Position numbers and translations under genes: made by a program
Source of the DNA: Gayadomonas joobiniege G7
Lineage (GTDB): Bacteria > Pseudomonadota > Gammaproteobacteria > Enterobacterales > Alteromonadaceae
DNA length: 64,000 nucleotides
NCBI RefSeq assembly: GCF_000300815.1
Contig: NZ_AMRX01000008.1
Span: 186,001 to 250,000, forward strand
Direction of reading: 5' to 3'
The notes under the pieces: generated by a model
What the model was told of the DNA's origin: nothing
Database searches by the model: none
What the model saw: only the letters and a program-made list of their open reading frames with translations
Shown here: positions 10,701 to 18,519 of the stretch, one piece after another
Position numbering within the stretch: position 1 is the first letter of the stretch
Layout: every line of letters begins with the position of its first letter

Positions 10701-10873
10701 CCGCCGGGGCAGGTTCTGAAACAAGGATCACTATTGGGGTGGTCGTTTTAGCGGGTGTTTTTGTGGCAACCATCTTAACCATTTTTATTGTACCTGTGGC
10801 TTACCATTTAATTGCCCGTAAAACAGGCTCGCCAGATGATGTTGCAAAACAAATTCAAAAAGAAATGGATTAG
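7775..10873 (+). CDS. RND superfamily multidrug/solute efflux permease
   Basis: 1032 residues, standard for the HAE1 (AcrB/MexB-like) family. It has TM1 at residues ~10-28, a large periplasmic porter domain (~35-330), TM2-TM7 (~335-500), a second porter domain (~560-860) and TM8-TM12 (~865-1010). Proton-relay residues are present: two adjacent Asp in TM4 (GMVVDDAIVMLENI) and a Lys in TM10 (GLAAKNGILIVEFAN). It is co-transcribed with the adaptor (3-bp spacing). It pumps substrates out through a trimeric periplasmic pathway powered by proton influx. Substrate specificity cannot be deduced, and no dedicated regulator is adjacent. Confidence 0.95.
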   Translation: MLLSDVSVKRPVFASVLSLLLIAFGLVAYERLSLREYPDIDPPIVTVEVEYPGAPANIVETRITEIIEERIAGIEGIEFIQSSSEDGESSVTIEFAIDRDIDAAANDVRDRISGVADNLPDEAEPAEVQKVDSNDDVIIWQNLASDNLSVPELTDYAERYLVDQYSTLDGVARVRIGGGLNYAMRVWLDRQAMAARNVTAQDIESALRAENVELPAGSLESSQRMFKARVERNFKKPEDFNDLVIRRGDNDYLVRLSDVARVELGVVEDRLFFRGNKVPMVGIGIIKQSTANTIDVANAALKLTEKLNKNLPDGMKIHQSYNSAIFIEASIDEVFSTLMVAIGCVILVIYLFLGKVRAMLIPAATVPVSLIATFIVMYMSNFSVNLLTLLALVLAIGMVVDDAIVMLENIVRRMQEYGETPLVAAFRGARQVGFAVIATTLVLMAVFIPITFLDGDLGRLFTEFAITIAAAVGFSSLVALTLCPMLASKLLKTQNGPPNMIVRCVDASVKSARKFYIKRLNSVIRRPLLTITVYLALMGALVWVFEQIPSEFAPAEDRGAFFVAINGPEGASFDYMEEYMDEVENRLMKYVDSGEINRLLVRAPRGFGKIENFNGGFVIAILNDWSERRSAFTIMDEIRTNLSDLPGIRAFPIMRQSLGGGAGKPVQFVLSGPTYEKLAEWRDIVIEKVNQGPPVVEGLDSDYKETRPQIDFVVDYQRAADLGVTVSEIGSTLETMMGGKNVTTFLDEGEEYDVIVEGEREEQRSFTDASNIYVRSDRSQQLIPLSNLVEIKEYGAAQTLSRYNRIRSITLEANLAEGATLGEALTYLESVVRENLPSEAIIDYKGQSRDFVNSGSSILFVFILGICVVFLVLAAQFESWIHPLVIMLTVPLALGGGLLGLYLSGNSLNIYSQIGLIMLVGLAAKNGILIVEFANQLRDQGMQFNRALLAAASKRFRPIVMTGLTTVAGSVPLVLAAGAGSETRITIGVVVLAGVFVATILTIFIVPVAYHLIARKTGSPDDVAKQIQKEMD

Positions 10874-10923
10874 CGTTAGGTTTGCCTAATATTTTTGCCA
10901 CTTAATGTGATCGTTTCCTTCTG

Positions 10924-10949
10924 ACATGGGTACAAAAAAGTGCCCATGT
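10924..10949 (+). terminator. Hairpin after the RND operon
   Basis: Ten-base arms (10924-10933 and 10940-10949, one G-T pair) enclose an A6 loop. There is no clear T-tract, so it may be a weak terminator or a 5' leader structure of the ferritin-like gene, whose AGGAGG ribosome site follows at once. Confidence 0.4.
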
Positions 10950-10968
10950 TCAAAAACAGGAGGAAACT

Positions 10969-11403
10969 ATGAGCTCTGTAAATAGTACTTTATCTGAGTT
11001 ATGTAAATATGATTTTGATGCGGTTGCCGCTTATGAAGCCGCCATTGACAGAGTCGATGATAAAGACGCAAAAATTCAGCTGAAAGTACTTTGCGATGAA
11101 AACAAAAACCATACGGTTGCGTTAAATCGCTTTTTAAACCAGCGCGGGGAAGAGGCTGTTACAGGCCCTGATTCAAAAAAGTTATTGACCAAAGGCAAAG
11201 TAGTATTGGCCGATATTATGGGTGATGAAAAAATCATCGATGCTATGTTATCAAACGAAAAAGAGATGCTTAATAAGTACTCTGACGCGCTTGAACTGGA
11301 TGGTCTGACTGTGCAAGAACGAGAAATTTTAACTAAGCATTACAATGACGAGAAGCGTCACAAAGCTTGGTTAGAAGAGCTTTCAGGTTCGCTTAAGCAC
11401 TAG
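10969..11403 (+). CDS. Ferritin-like four-helix-bundle protein (DUF2383/PA2169 type)
   Basis: 144 residues, all predicted helical, with a strong AGGAGG ribosome site. Carboxylate/His pairs in the helices (DFDAVAAYEAAI, CDENKNHTVAL, NEKEMLNKYSDAL, HYNDEKRHKAWLEEL) match the ferritin-like DUF2383 fold, which carries E-x-x-H-type metal sites. Family members are small cytoplasmic proteins often induced by stress or stationary phase. A specific function is not established. Its stop codon overlaps the stop of the convergent LacI regulator by 4 bp. Confidence 0.75.
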   Translation: MSSVNSTLSELCKYDFDAVAAYEAAIDRVDDKDAKIQLKVLCDENKNHTVALNRFLNQRGEEAVTGPDSKKLLTKGKVVLADIMGDEKIIDAMLSNEKEMLNKYSDALELDGLTVQEREILTKHYNDEKRHKAWLEELSGSLKH

Positions 11404-12428
11404 TCAGAATATAGTCCCGTAGAATCGCGGACAACCAATTCCGGACGTACTAGGCATTTTTGCTGTACAGCGTCCGGATTGTTTTTTTCTATTTTTGCAA
11501 TCAGTTTACGTGCAGCATATTTGCCCATCTCACTGACCGGCCGTTTGATGGTTGTTAGCTCAGGAATAATACGGGATGCTAATAAGTTATCATCAAAACC
11601 ACAGACAGAAAGTGCTTCTGGCACCTTAATCGCTAACTCGTGAGCGGCTTTTAGTACGCCGGCTGCCATTTCATCGTTGTTGCAAAAAATCGCGCTGGGG
11701 CGTGGATTTTGTTTTAATAAATCAAGTCCTTTTTTAATCGCGGTATGGTAGTCATTATTGCCACTAACCACGAGTTCTTTAGGCAACTTTAAACCCCGTT
11801 CTTTTATTGCTTCAATAAAACCAAGCTGACGCTCTTTCGATGAACGGTAATTGTCAGGGCCAGTCATCAAGGCAATTTGTCGATGCCCGAGATCTACTAA
11901 AAACTGTGCCACTTCAGCCGCCGCGGCTCTATCATCTGACATGATAAAATTTTCGGCCACCTCATTAGTACCTGAAACTAATCGCACAAAAGGGATTTCT
12001 TGTTCTGTTAACACTTCACCTAAAGCATCAACTTCAGAAGCAGGCGGTAGCACTATCACGCCATCAAGTTTAGAGCGGCGAACAAAATTTAAAACATTTT
12101 GCTGAAAGTCAGGGCTTTTGTAGCGGCACGGGTGAACTACTAATTCGTAACCTTGCTGGCTGCATACAGATAAAATCCCCCTTTGAGCGTCATCAATGAA
12201 TAAAGCGTCTGGATTATCGTAAACCAAACCTAATAAATACGAACGGCTAGAGGCAAGGCCCCGGGCTTGTTTGTCTGGTACATAATTGTATTGTGCAATA
12301 ACCTCGGTAACTTTTGCTTTAGTGGCCGCACCCACTTTAGGGGAGTTATTTATAACACGGGATACAGTACGTTTAGAAACGCCAGATAAGCGTGCAATAT
12401 CATTAATGGTTATTTTTTGGTCAGGCAT
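11400..12428 (-). CDS. LacI family transcriptional regulator, probable repressor of the gluconate/hexuronate genes
   Basis: 342 residues. An N-terminal LacI helix-turn-helix (residues ~6-30, ITINDIARLSGVSKRTVSR) and hinge helix (RGLASSRS) precede a periplasmic-binding-protein-like effector domain (from ~65, YLLGLVYDNPDALF). It is divergent from the gluconokinase/LarA operon. The palindrome TGCTACCGGTGGCA lies 95 bp upstream of its start and 109 bp upstream of the kinase. Such a position suggests autoregulation and control of the operon. The same palindrome occurs before uxaC and a uxuB-like gene in this window, so the effector may be gluconate, mannonate or a derived sugar acid. The effector and the site assignment are inferences. 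Confidence 0.9.
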   Translation of the reverse strand: MPDQKITINDIARLSGVSKRTVSRVINNSPKVGAATKAKVTEVIAQYNYVPDKQARGLASSRSYLLGLVYDNPDALFIDDAQRGILSVCSQQGYELVVHPCRYKSPDFQQNVLNFVRRSKLDGVIVLPPASEVDALGEVLTEQEIPFVRLVSGTNEVAENFIMSDDRAAAAEVAQFLVDLGHRQIALMTGPDNYRSSKERQLGFIEAIKERGLKLPKELVVSGNNDYHTAIKKGLDLLKQNPRPSAIFCNNDEMAAGVLKAAHELAIKVPEALSVCGFDDNLLASRIIPELTTIKRPVSEMGKYAARKLIAKIEKNNPDAVQQKCLVRPELVVRDSTGLYSD

Positions 12429-12522
12429 TTTTTACACATATTTATCAGTACAGAAGTCTATTTACCATAAAAAATCGGTGCTGCCTACCTTGAGTTGTCT
12501 GTCAGGCCAAAACAATTGACTA

Positions 12523-12536
12523 TGCTACCGGTGGCA
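12523..12536. promoter_or_regulatory. LacI-type operator TGCTACCGGTGGCA, copy 1
   Basis: A 14-bp near-perfect palindrome with central CG, as LacI-family operators have, in the divergent region between the LacI regulator gene and gluconokinase. Copies differing by at most one base lie at 38650-38663 and 47017-47030. Confidence 0.72.
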
Positions 12537-12644
12537 TGTTAAGTTTATTTTAGCATTTACATATTTTCAACAGGCGTAATTGCATTTGCTCAGGTACAAT
12601 TGGGAAAATTTGGTTAGATCTTTGTCATACAAGGGTAAGAATAG

Positions 12645-13130
12645 ATGATATACATTGTAATGGGAGTAAGTGGTTGCGGTAAGTCTCTGATCGCAGAAAA
12701 ACTTGCTGCCGAACTCGCTTTGCCGTTTTTTGATGCCGATGATTTTCATAGCCCCGAATCTGTTGCTAAGATGTCACAAGGCATCGCATTAACGGATGCT
12801 GACCGCGAGCCATGGCTGCAGGGGTTAGCTAAACAAAGTTTGTTGTGGCAACAAGAAGGGGGGGCTGTTTTAGCCTGTTCAGCGTTAAAACAAAAGTACC
12901 GAGATTGGTTAGCGAGCTCGCAGCCTGACGAAGTGCAATTTGTTTATCTAAAAGGATCTTTTGAGCTAATCGAGAGTCGATTATCGGCGCGTAAAAATCA
13001 TTTTATGGCGGCGTCTTTGTTAACCTCTCAATTTAATACGTTAGAGGAGCCACAAGACGCTATTATTGCAGATATCAGTGAGTCCCCTGAGCAGATCGTG
13101 GCCAAAATTTTACAGGAGATCAGAGCATGA
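12645..13130 (+). CDS. gntK: Gluconokinase (GntK family)
   Basis: 161 residues, the usual size of the small cytoplasmic gluconate kinase. The Walker A motif GVSGCGKS is at residues 7-14, followed by DADDFH (31-36), KMSQGIALTDADREPWL, the ACSALKQKYR segment and SQFNTLEEP near the C-terminus, all GntK signatures. It phosphorylates D-gluconate to 6-phosphogluconate with ATP, feeding the Entner-Doudoroff or pentose phosphate route. It is the first gene of an operon: its stop overlaps the LarA-type start by 4 bp (ATGA), which ties the nickel enzyme to gluconate. Probable control is by the operator at 12523. Confidence 0.93.
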   Translation: MIYIVMGVSGCGKSLIAEKLAAELALPFFDADDFHSPESVAKMSQGIALTDADREPWLQGLAKQSLLWQQEGGAVLACSALKQKYRDWLASSQPDEVQFVYLKGSFELIESRLSARKNHFMAASLLTSQFNTLEEPQDAIIADISESPEQIVAKILQEIRA

Positions 13131-14416
13131 GTTATCCGATCCATATTGAAGATACTGAAAATACCCTCTCGGACGATGATTTAAAAATTATCCTGGATAA
13201 ATTTATTGCAGAAAAAGCCCAGCAAGCAAAACGTGTATTAATTTTACCGCCCGATATTACCCGTTTTTATTCAAAAGCCGGTTTTATCTCTGCATATTTG
13301 TATCAACAATTGAAAAACCAAGCCGAAGTTTATTTTTTACCAGCTTTGGGCACTCATGATCCTATGACAGACAAAGAAATAGAGCTTATGTTTGGTCCTG
13401 ATGTGCCAAAAGACAGGTTTGTTCCTCACAGGTGGCGCACTGACGTTAAAAAGTTTGGGGAGATCAGCGGTCAGCGAATTGCCGAATTATCAGAAGGCAA
13501 GTTAGATTACAGCATGGATGTTGCGGCAAACAAACTCCTAGACGAAGGTAACTGGGATCTTATTGTTTCGGTTGGACAAATTGTTCCACACGAAGTCATT
13601 GGTATGGCTAACTATACTAAGAATATTTTAGTGGGCACCGGGGGCTCAGATACCATTCATAAATCGCATTTTTTAGGCGCTGTTTATGGCATGGAACGTA
13701 TTATGGGGCAAATCCGTACTCCAGTTCGAAATGCCTTAGATGAAGGTTTTGATCAATATTTACGTCATTTGCCAATCGAATTTATTTTAACTGTGCTTGG
13801 TAGCAAAAATGATAAGTTAGCGCTGCAAGGTGTATTTTGTGGTAATCAAGCTGATACTTACACTCAAGCATGCAAACTAAGCCAACGGTTAAATTTAAAC
13901 TTACTTGATAAACCCATTAAAAAAGCTGTGGTGTACCTAGAACCAGGTGAATTTAAAACGACTTGGTTAGGTAATAAAGCCATTTACCGCACCCGTATGG
14001 CCATGGCTGATGATGGAGAATTGATTGTTTTGGCCCCTGCGCTGCATAGATTTGGTGAAGACATGGAAATAGATGCCCTGATCCGAAAATATGGTTATAA
14101 AACGACCGAAGAAACTTTGCAAGCTGTTAAAGATAACCCTGAGTTAGCCAATAACTTGTCGGCGGCAGCGCATTTAATTCATGGCACGGCAGACAAACGA
14201 TTTAAAGTGACTTATTGCCCAGGAGATGGCGTGAGCCAAGCCGAAATTGAATCTGTGGGTTATGAATATTGCCATTACCAAGAGATGATAAAACAATATC
14301 CTCTGGATAAAATGAAAGATGGATGGAATACCTTAGCGTCTGGTGAGGAGGTATTTTATGTTAGCAATCCAGCTTTAGGTTTATGGGCTCATCGGGAGAA
14401 ATTTGTTGAATCTTAA
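13127..14416 (+). CDS. LarA-superfamily nickel-pincer racemase/epimerase, probable D-gluconate 2-epimerase
   Basis: 429 residues, full length for LarA. Residues matching Lactobacillus plantarum LarA are present with the right spacing: Asp43 and Arg46 (PPDITR), His77 (GTHDP), His155 (VPHEV, like His174), Lys165 ten residues later (like Lys184, which binds the nickel-pincer nucleotide) and His181 another 16 on (like His200, a nickel ligand). It should therefore bind the cofactor made by the LarC, LarE and LarB proteins encoded downstream. The LarA superfamily includes lactate and malate racemases and a D-gluconate 2-epimerase that interconverts gluconate and mannonate. The 4-bp overlap with gluconokinase favours that activity. 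Substrate specificity is inferred from context. Confidence 0.85.
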   Translation: MSYPIHIEDTENTLSDDDLKIILDKFIAEKAQQAKRVLILPPDITRFYSKAGFISAYLYQQLKNQAEVYFLPALGTHDPMTDKEIELMFGPDVPKDRFVPHRWRTDVKKFGEISGQRIAELSEGKLDYSMDVAANKLLDEGNWDLIVSVGQIVPHEVIGMANYTKNILVGTGGSDTIHKSHFLGAVYGMERIMGQIRTPVRNALDEGFDQYLRHLPIEFILTVLGSKNDKLALQGVFCGNQADTYTQACKLSQRLNLNLLDKPIKKAVVYLEPGEFKTTWLGNKAIYRTRMAMADDGELIVLAPALHRFGEDMEIDALIRKYGYKTTEETLQAVKDNPELANNLSAAAHLIHGTADKRFKVTYCPGDGVSQAEIESVGYEYCHYQEMIKQYPLDKMKDGWNTLASGEEVFYVSNPALGLWAHREKFVES

Positions 14417-15674
14417 ACAAATAAACCATTTGCATTTAGATGTAGCTGGCGGTATCGCCGGCGATATGTTTATTTGCGCCTGTATTGGTTTACAGCCAGA
14501 ATTTAAAATAAAAATTGAAGCTTTGGCCGCGCAGTTGCTGCCGTCAGCGGCTGGCCAACTAAAAATATTTGAGGCGAATAGTAGTGGCATTGGCTGTTAT
14601 AAGCTGAGTTTAACCTCTGAACAGCCGGTAGATAGCTCAGTTCGGTTAACACAAAATGCAGATAAACATCACCATCATCATTCGGCAGAAACATCTTATC
14701 AGGCGCTAAAAAACCGTTTATTGGCGCTGCCTATCTCGTCTTTGCACTGTCAAATTTCGTTGCAAATTTTAACCATAATAGCAACCGCTGAAGCAAAAAT
14801 TCACCAAACCGATTTAAATCATGTGCATTTTCACGAACTCGCCGATTGGGATTCGTTTTTTGATGTGCTGGCAGCCGGGTACCTGTTATCTCAGCTTGCT
14901 GGCATAAAATGGTCAGTGTCTGAATTGCCACTCGGTGGCGGTATGGTAAATACTCAACATGGCTTGTTAGCCGTTCCAGCACCGGCAACAGTCGAAATAT
15001 TATCGGGTTTTGAATTTCGTGATGATGGTATTAAAGGCGAGCGTATTACCCCAACGGGTGCTGCGATTTTGCGTTATCTAAAAGACGCCGATCTTTTAAT
15101 AGATAAAAAACCACCACTAAAATTGCTTGGATGCGGGTATGGTGGTGGCCACAAAAAGTTTCCAGGCCTGCCCAATGTGCTGCGTATCATGGCTTTTAGC
15201 CAAAGCCAGCAATCGCAAGAACCCGATCAGCGCCATCAAATCAGTCAGATTCAATTTGACGTAGATGATATGACGGGGGAAGAGCTGGCATGGGCGCTTG
15301 ATAAACTACGCGAACAAGCCGGAGTATTGGATGTAACCGCAGTCACAGCGCGCGGTAAAAAAAATCGTGCGAGTGAGCAAATTTCTATTTTGCTTAAACC
15401 TAGCGCGCTAACGGCTGTAATTGATGCTTGTTTTAATTTCACCTCAACGATCGGCTTGCGTTGGCTGCATCTTAACCGATCCTGTTTATCGCGCAGCGAA
15501 ATGAATTTGGCACATGGCTACAGTATTAAAACAGTACAAAGACCGGCTTTTGCTGGGCACGAGATGCAAAACACACAAAAAGTCGATAGTGATGGTTTGT
15601 TTAACTGTCAGAGTTTGCAGCAGCGTCGTCAGTTAAAACAACAATTAGAAGCTCCAAATGAAATCAGCAAATAA
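14403..15674 (+). CDS. larC: Nickel-pincer cofactor nickel insertase LarC
   Basis: 423 residues. The N-terminal LHLDVAGGIAGDMF motif (residues 10-23) is the LarC signature. A His-rich run of five (residues 89-93) fits nickel handling. Conserved later features include VHFHELADWDSFFDV, GVPAPAT-like AVPAPATVEIL, GERITPTGAAIL and IQFDVDDMTGEELA. LarC uses CTP to insert nickel into the dithiolated nicotinate mononucleotide made by LarB and LarE. In L. plantarum it needs a programmed frameshift joining two frames; here it is one continuous frame. Start is TTG at 14403 (or 14406), overlapping LarA by 14 bp, with GGGAGAA just upstream. Confidence 0.9.
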   Translation: MLNLKQINHLHLDVAGGIAGDMFICACIGLQPEFKIKIEALAAQLLPSAAGQLKIFEANSSGIGCYKLSLTSEQPVDSSVRLTQNADKHHHHHSAETSYQALKNRLLALPISSLHCQISLQILTIIATAEAKIHQTDLNHVHFHELADWDSFFDVLAAGYLLSQLAGIKWSVSELPLGGGMVNTQHGLLAVPAPATVEILSGFEFRDDGIKGERITPTGAAILRYLKDADLLIDKKPPLKLLGCGYGGGHKKFPGLPNVLRIMAFSQSQQSQEPDQRHQISQIQFDVDDMTGEELAWALDKLREQAGVLDVTAVTARGKKNRASEQISILLKPSALTAVIDACFNFTSTIGLRWLHLNRSCLSRSEMNLAHGYSIKTVQRPAFAGHEMQNTQKVDSDGLFNCQSLQQRRQLKQQLEAPNEISK

Positions 15675-16479
15675 CAAACTTAACCGTCTTGTTGAGGTAT
15701 TATCCAGTTACCCAAAACTGGCGATTGCCGTGAGCGGCGGCATCGATAGCATGTTACTTATGTATATCACACATCATTATTCTATTAGCCAAGCAGAAGC
15801 TGTGCACGCATACTCAGCCGCTGTGCCTAGCTCGGCTTATGCTTTGTTAGATAAATACACACAGCGATATCAATGGTCATTGACCCTAATCGATGCTAAA
15901 GAATTAGCCGATCCCCAATACCAAAAAAATCCACTTAACCGCTGTTATTATTGCAAAACTAACTTGTATCAACGAATAGCTGAGCAGTTTAAACAACCTA
16001 TAGCATCGGGGACAAACCTTGATGATTTAACGGATTTTAGACCTGGCCTGAAAGCAGCCAAAGAGCATAACGTGGTGCAACCTTATGTCGAAGCGGGTAT
16101 TAGCAAAACAGATATCTATCAAATGGCAAGCGAACTTAATTTAACGGAATTGCAAGATCTACCCGCACAACCTTGTTTAGCCAGCCGAGTGGAAACTGGC
16201 ATTATGATTGAAGCTGATAAACTCACCTTTATTGATCAAGTTGAAGAAAGTGCAAGGTTTTATGTTGGCAGCGACAAAGTGATCCGCTGCCGACTGACTC
16301 AGGCTGGTGTGATATTGCAATTAAGCAGGCTACCAACGGCTGAACAGTCTGTGCCTATGTTGGTAAAAGTACGTCAACTGTGTGAATCTCAAGGACTGGT
16401 TTTTTTGGGGGTTGAGCCGTATCAAAAGGGCTCTGCTTTTATTCATAGCGACACTGGAGCCTATTATGCAGCGGGTTAA
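15658..16479 (+). CDS. larE: Nickel-pincer cofactor sulfurtransferase LarE
   Basis: 273 residues. The PP-loop SGGIDS (residues 26-31) activates the pyridine carboxylate with ATP. Further LarE features are CYYCKTNLY (Cys96, Cys99), SGTNLDDLTDFRPGL and PCLASR (Cys173). Cys173 aligns with the cysteine that L. plantarum LarE sacrifices as sulfur donor; some other LarE proteins use an iron-sulfur cluster instead, and sequence alone does not settle which applies here. It converts the LarB product into the thio form. The start overlaps the larC 3' end by 17 bp, continuing the tight operon. Confidence 0.92.
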   Translation: MKSANNKLNRLVEVLSSYPKLAIAVSGGIDSMLLMYITHHYSISQAEAVHAYSAAVPSSAYALLDKYTQRYQWSLTLIDAKELADPQYQKNPLNRCYYCKTNLYQRIAEQFKQPIASGTNLDDLTDFRPGLKAAKEHNVVQPYVEAGISKTDIYQMASELNLTELQDLPAQPCLASRVETGIMIEADKLTFIDQVEESARFYVGSDKVIRCRLTQAGVILQLSRLPTAEQSVPMLVKVRQLCESQGLVFLGVEPYQKGSAFIHSDTGAYYAAG

Positions 16480-17128
16480 TTGGGACAGTCACCGCGCCGA
16501 ACGCACAGGTATTGCAGAAGCGGTTTATTGCCCGGGCAAAAGTGCCGGTGTCTTAATCGAAATTTTAGAGCATCATTTAAAAGCCGCCACTTCGGTATTG
16601 TTAACGCGTTTAGATCGTCAAGTGTATGACGGATTTGCAGACAGTTATAAAGCGCAGATGGAATACCACGAGCAAGGAAATATTGCGATTTTTAACAAAA
16701 AAGATAAAGCTCTGCGAGACTCCGAAATATGCATAGTGACAGCCGGCAGCTCAGATTTACGGCTGGCTTGTGAAGCGCAAGTCACTCTTAAATATTATGG
16801 ATACAATACGCCAGTGATCGCTGATGTGGGTGTTGCTGGCCTGCATAGATTGCTAAATAGGTTAGATGAAATCAAAAAATATAAGCTTGTAATTGCTATT
16901 GCTGGAATGGAAGGCGCTCTGTTTAGTGTTTTAGCGGGTTTGATTAGCGCGCCAGTGATTGCATTACCTAGCTCAGTTGGTTATGGCGTAAGTGAAAATG
17001 GGCAAGCCGCGCTGAGTAGTGCATTGTCAGCCTGTGCGCCCGGTATTTTAACGGTTAATATTGATAACGCTTTTGGCGCTGCAACCGCGGCCATTAAAAT
17101 TTGCCAGCAGTTTCTTCAATCGGAATAA
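16466..17128 (+). CDS. larB: Nickel-pincer cofactor carboxylase LarB
   Basis: 220 residues from the ATG at 16466, which follows TGGAGC and overlaps larE by 14 bp. An upstream in-frame extension lies inside larE and is not supported. LarB features are the N-terminal ERTGIAEAVYCPGKS motif, the TAGSSDLRLACEA segment, GVAGLHRLL, AIAGMEGALFSVLAGL and the AIR-carboxylase-like VIALPSSVGYG. LarB carboxylates and hydrolyses nicotinic acid adenine dinucleotide, the first step of nickel-pincer cofactor synthesis. It is somewhat shorter than many LarB proteins, mostly at the N-terminus. It is the last gene of the cofactor operon. Confidence 0.9.
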   Translation: MQRVNWDSHRAERTGIAEAVYCPGKSAGVLIEILEHHLKAATSVLLTRLDRQVYDGFADSYKAQMEYHEQGNIAIFNKKDKALRDSEICIVTAGSSDLRLACEAQVTLKYYGYNTPVIADVGVAGLHRLLNRLDEIKKYKLVIAIAGMEGALFSVLAGLISAPVIALPSSVGYGVSENGQAALSSALSACAPGILTVNIDNAFGAATAAIKICQQFLQSE

Positions 17129-17134
17129 TCGAAA

Positions 17135-17163
17135 AGGGGGCCAGATCTGTGGCACCTCCCCCT
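17135..17163 (+). terminator. Hairpin between larB and the MFS gene
   Basis: AGGGGG (17135-17140) pairs with CCCCCT (17158-17163), with an inner CCA/TGG pairing. There is no T-tract. It probably marks the end of the larB transcript, since the next gene carries a different operator. Confidence 0.4.
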
Positions 17164-17246
17164 CTAATATTAAACATTAGTAGTGAGTATATTTAAAAAA
17201 AGTTAATGATTTGTCTTGCATTGAACTAACTTTGAGACTAAATTAT

Positions 17247-17260
17247 CTTAAACGATTAAG
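17247..17260. promoter_or_regulatory. LacI-type operator CTTAAACGATTAAG, upstream of the MFS-GH32 operon
   Basis: A 14-bp imperfect palindrome with central CG, ending 20 bp before the MFS start. Its exact reverse complement occurs at 20211-20224 before the TonB-dependent receptor gene. It differs completely from the ACCGGT-type operator, so a different LacI-family regulator outside this window is likely. Confidence 0.65.
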
Positions 17261-17280
17261 TTTTATTAAGAGGCTAGTTT

Positions 17281-18510
17281 ATGCAATCGAGCAATATAGC
17301 AACCATTAAATGGTTAACCTATTTAATGTTTATGATGTTTGCGATGACCACAGACGCCGTGGGGGTCATTATTCCTGAGATCATTCGTGAGTTTGATTTA
17401 AGTTTAACGGCCGCAGGCGCGTTTCATTATGGGCCAATGGCGGCAATTGCTATCGGTGGTATTGGTTTAGGCTTTTTAGCCGATAAAATTGGCCGTAAAA
17501 AAACCATCATTATTGGCCTTGCATTATTTTCGGTGGCATGTGGATTATTTGCAGTTGGCAATACGTTTAGCTTTTTTTTGTTTTTATTGATTTTATCCGG
17601 CCTTGCCATTGGTATTTTTAAAACGGGTGCGCTGGCACTGATCGGAGATATTTCTACTACGGCAGAATCTCATACTAAAACCATGAATATTGCTGAAGGT
17701 TTTTTTGGTGTGGGGGCTATTATAGGTCCTTTTATTGTCACTGCATTATTGGCTGGCGGGGTAAATTGGAAATTTTTATATATCATTGCTGGTGTGATCT
17801 GTATCGTTTTATGCTTAATCGCAGCAGTTGTTGCCTATCCCAAACACATACAAGTAAATACAGATCAAATTAATTTATCGCGCACCATTACAATTTTAAA
17901 AAGTCCGTATGCGATGGGTTTTTCGGTTTTGATTGCGCTATACGTTGCAGCCGAGGCCGCTATTTATGTTTGGATGCCAACCTTATTAAAAGATTACACA
18001 GGTTCATATACATGGGCTGCAACCTGGTCATTAACCATATTTTTCACCTTTAGAGCTTGCGGTCGTTTTCTGGCAGTTTGGTTTTTAAACGTAGTTAATT
18101 GGAAAATTGCGATGGTCGTTTTTTCTGCGGCGATAGCCATATGTTATCTAGCCAGCATCTATTTTGGCTTAGCAGTCGCAGTGTTTTTATTGCCTTTATC
18201 CGGATTATTTATGGCCATGATTTATCCAACCTTAAACTCAAAAGGGATTAGTTGTTTTCCTAAACATGAGCACGGGGCGATCGCTGGTGTGCTGTTATTT
18301 TCCACCGCGGCGGCGGCTTCATTTGGACCTATGATCATGGGCGTGTATAGCGATTGGATGGGCGGAGAAGCTCGCCATGGGTTTGTATTAGCGGCGGGTT
18401 TTGCATTTTTATTATGTGTTGGTTGTGTTTACAACTGGATCTTTGATCCGACCGATCGACATATCAAAGCAGTCGAACAATTAGATCCATCAGTAGAATT
18501 AAATAAATAA
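17281..18510 (+). CDS. MFS sugar permease, probably for sucrose or a related sugar
   Basis: 409 residues with twelve predicted hydrophobic segments and the MFS loop motif GFLADKIGRKK (between TM2 and TM3). It is an inner-membrane symporter. The GH32 hydrolase starts 10 bp downstream and has no signal peptide, so this protein presumably imports the intact sugar that GH32 cleaves inside the cell. It follows larB by 152 bp but has its own operator (17247) shared with a TBDR gene, so it is read as the start of a separate operon rather than the gluconate carrier. A sugar-acid substrate cannot be excluded. Confidence 0.8.
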   Translation: MQSSNIATIKWLTYLMFMMFAMTTDAVGVIIPEIIREFDLSLTAAGAFHYGPMAAIAIGGIGLGFLADKIGRKKTIIIGLALFSVACGLFAVGNTFSFFLFLLILSGLAIGIFKTGALALIGDISTTAESHTKTMNIAEGFFGVGAIIGPFIVTALLAGGVNWKFLYIIAGVICIVLCLIAAVVAYPKHIQVNTDQINLSRTITILKSPYAMGFSVLIALYVAAEAAIYVWMPTLLKDYTGSYTWAATWSLTIFFTFRACGRFLAVWFLNVVNWKIAMVVFSAAIAICYLASIYFGLAVAVFLLPLSGLFMAMIYPTLNSKGISCFPKHEHGAIAGVLLFSTAAAASFGPMIMGVYSDWMGGEARHGFVLAAGFAFLLCVGCVYNWIFDPTDRHIKAVEQLDPSVELNK

Positions 18511-18519
18511 GGTATTAAC

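Noticed and set aside
8000-10800. Minus-strand open frames of 60-105 codons inside the RND pump gene
   Set aside because: They are shadows of the strongly coding plus strand, without ribosome sites or family motifs.
17281-18510. MFS permease as the gluconate carrier of the gntK-larA operon
   Set aside because: It is separated by 152 bp with a hairpin, has a different operator shared with the TBDR, and is followed by GH32 only 10 bp on.
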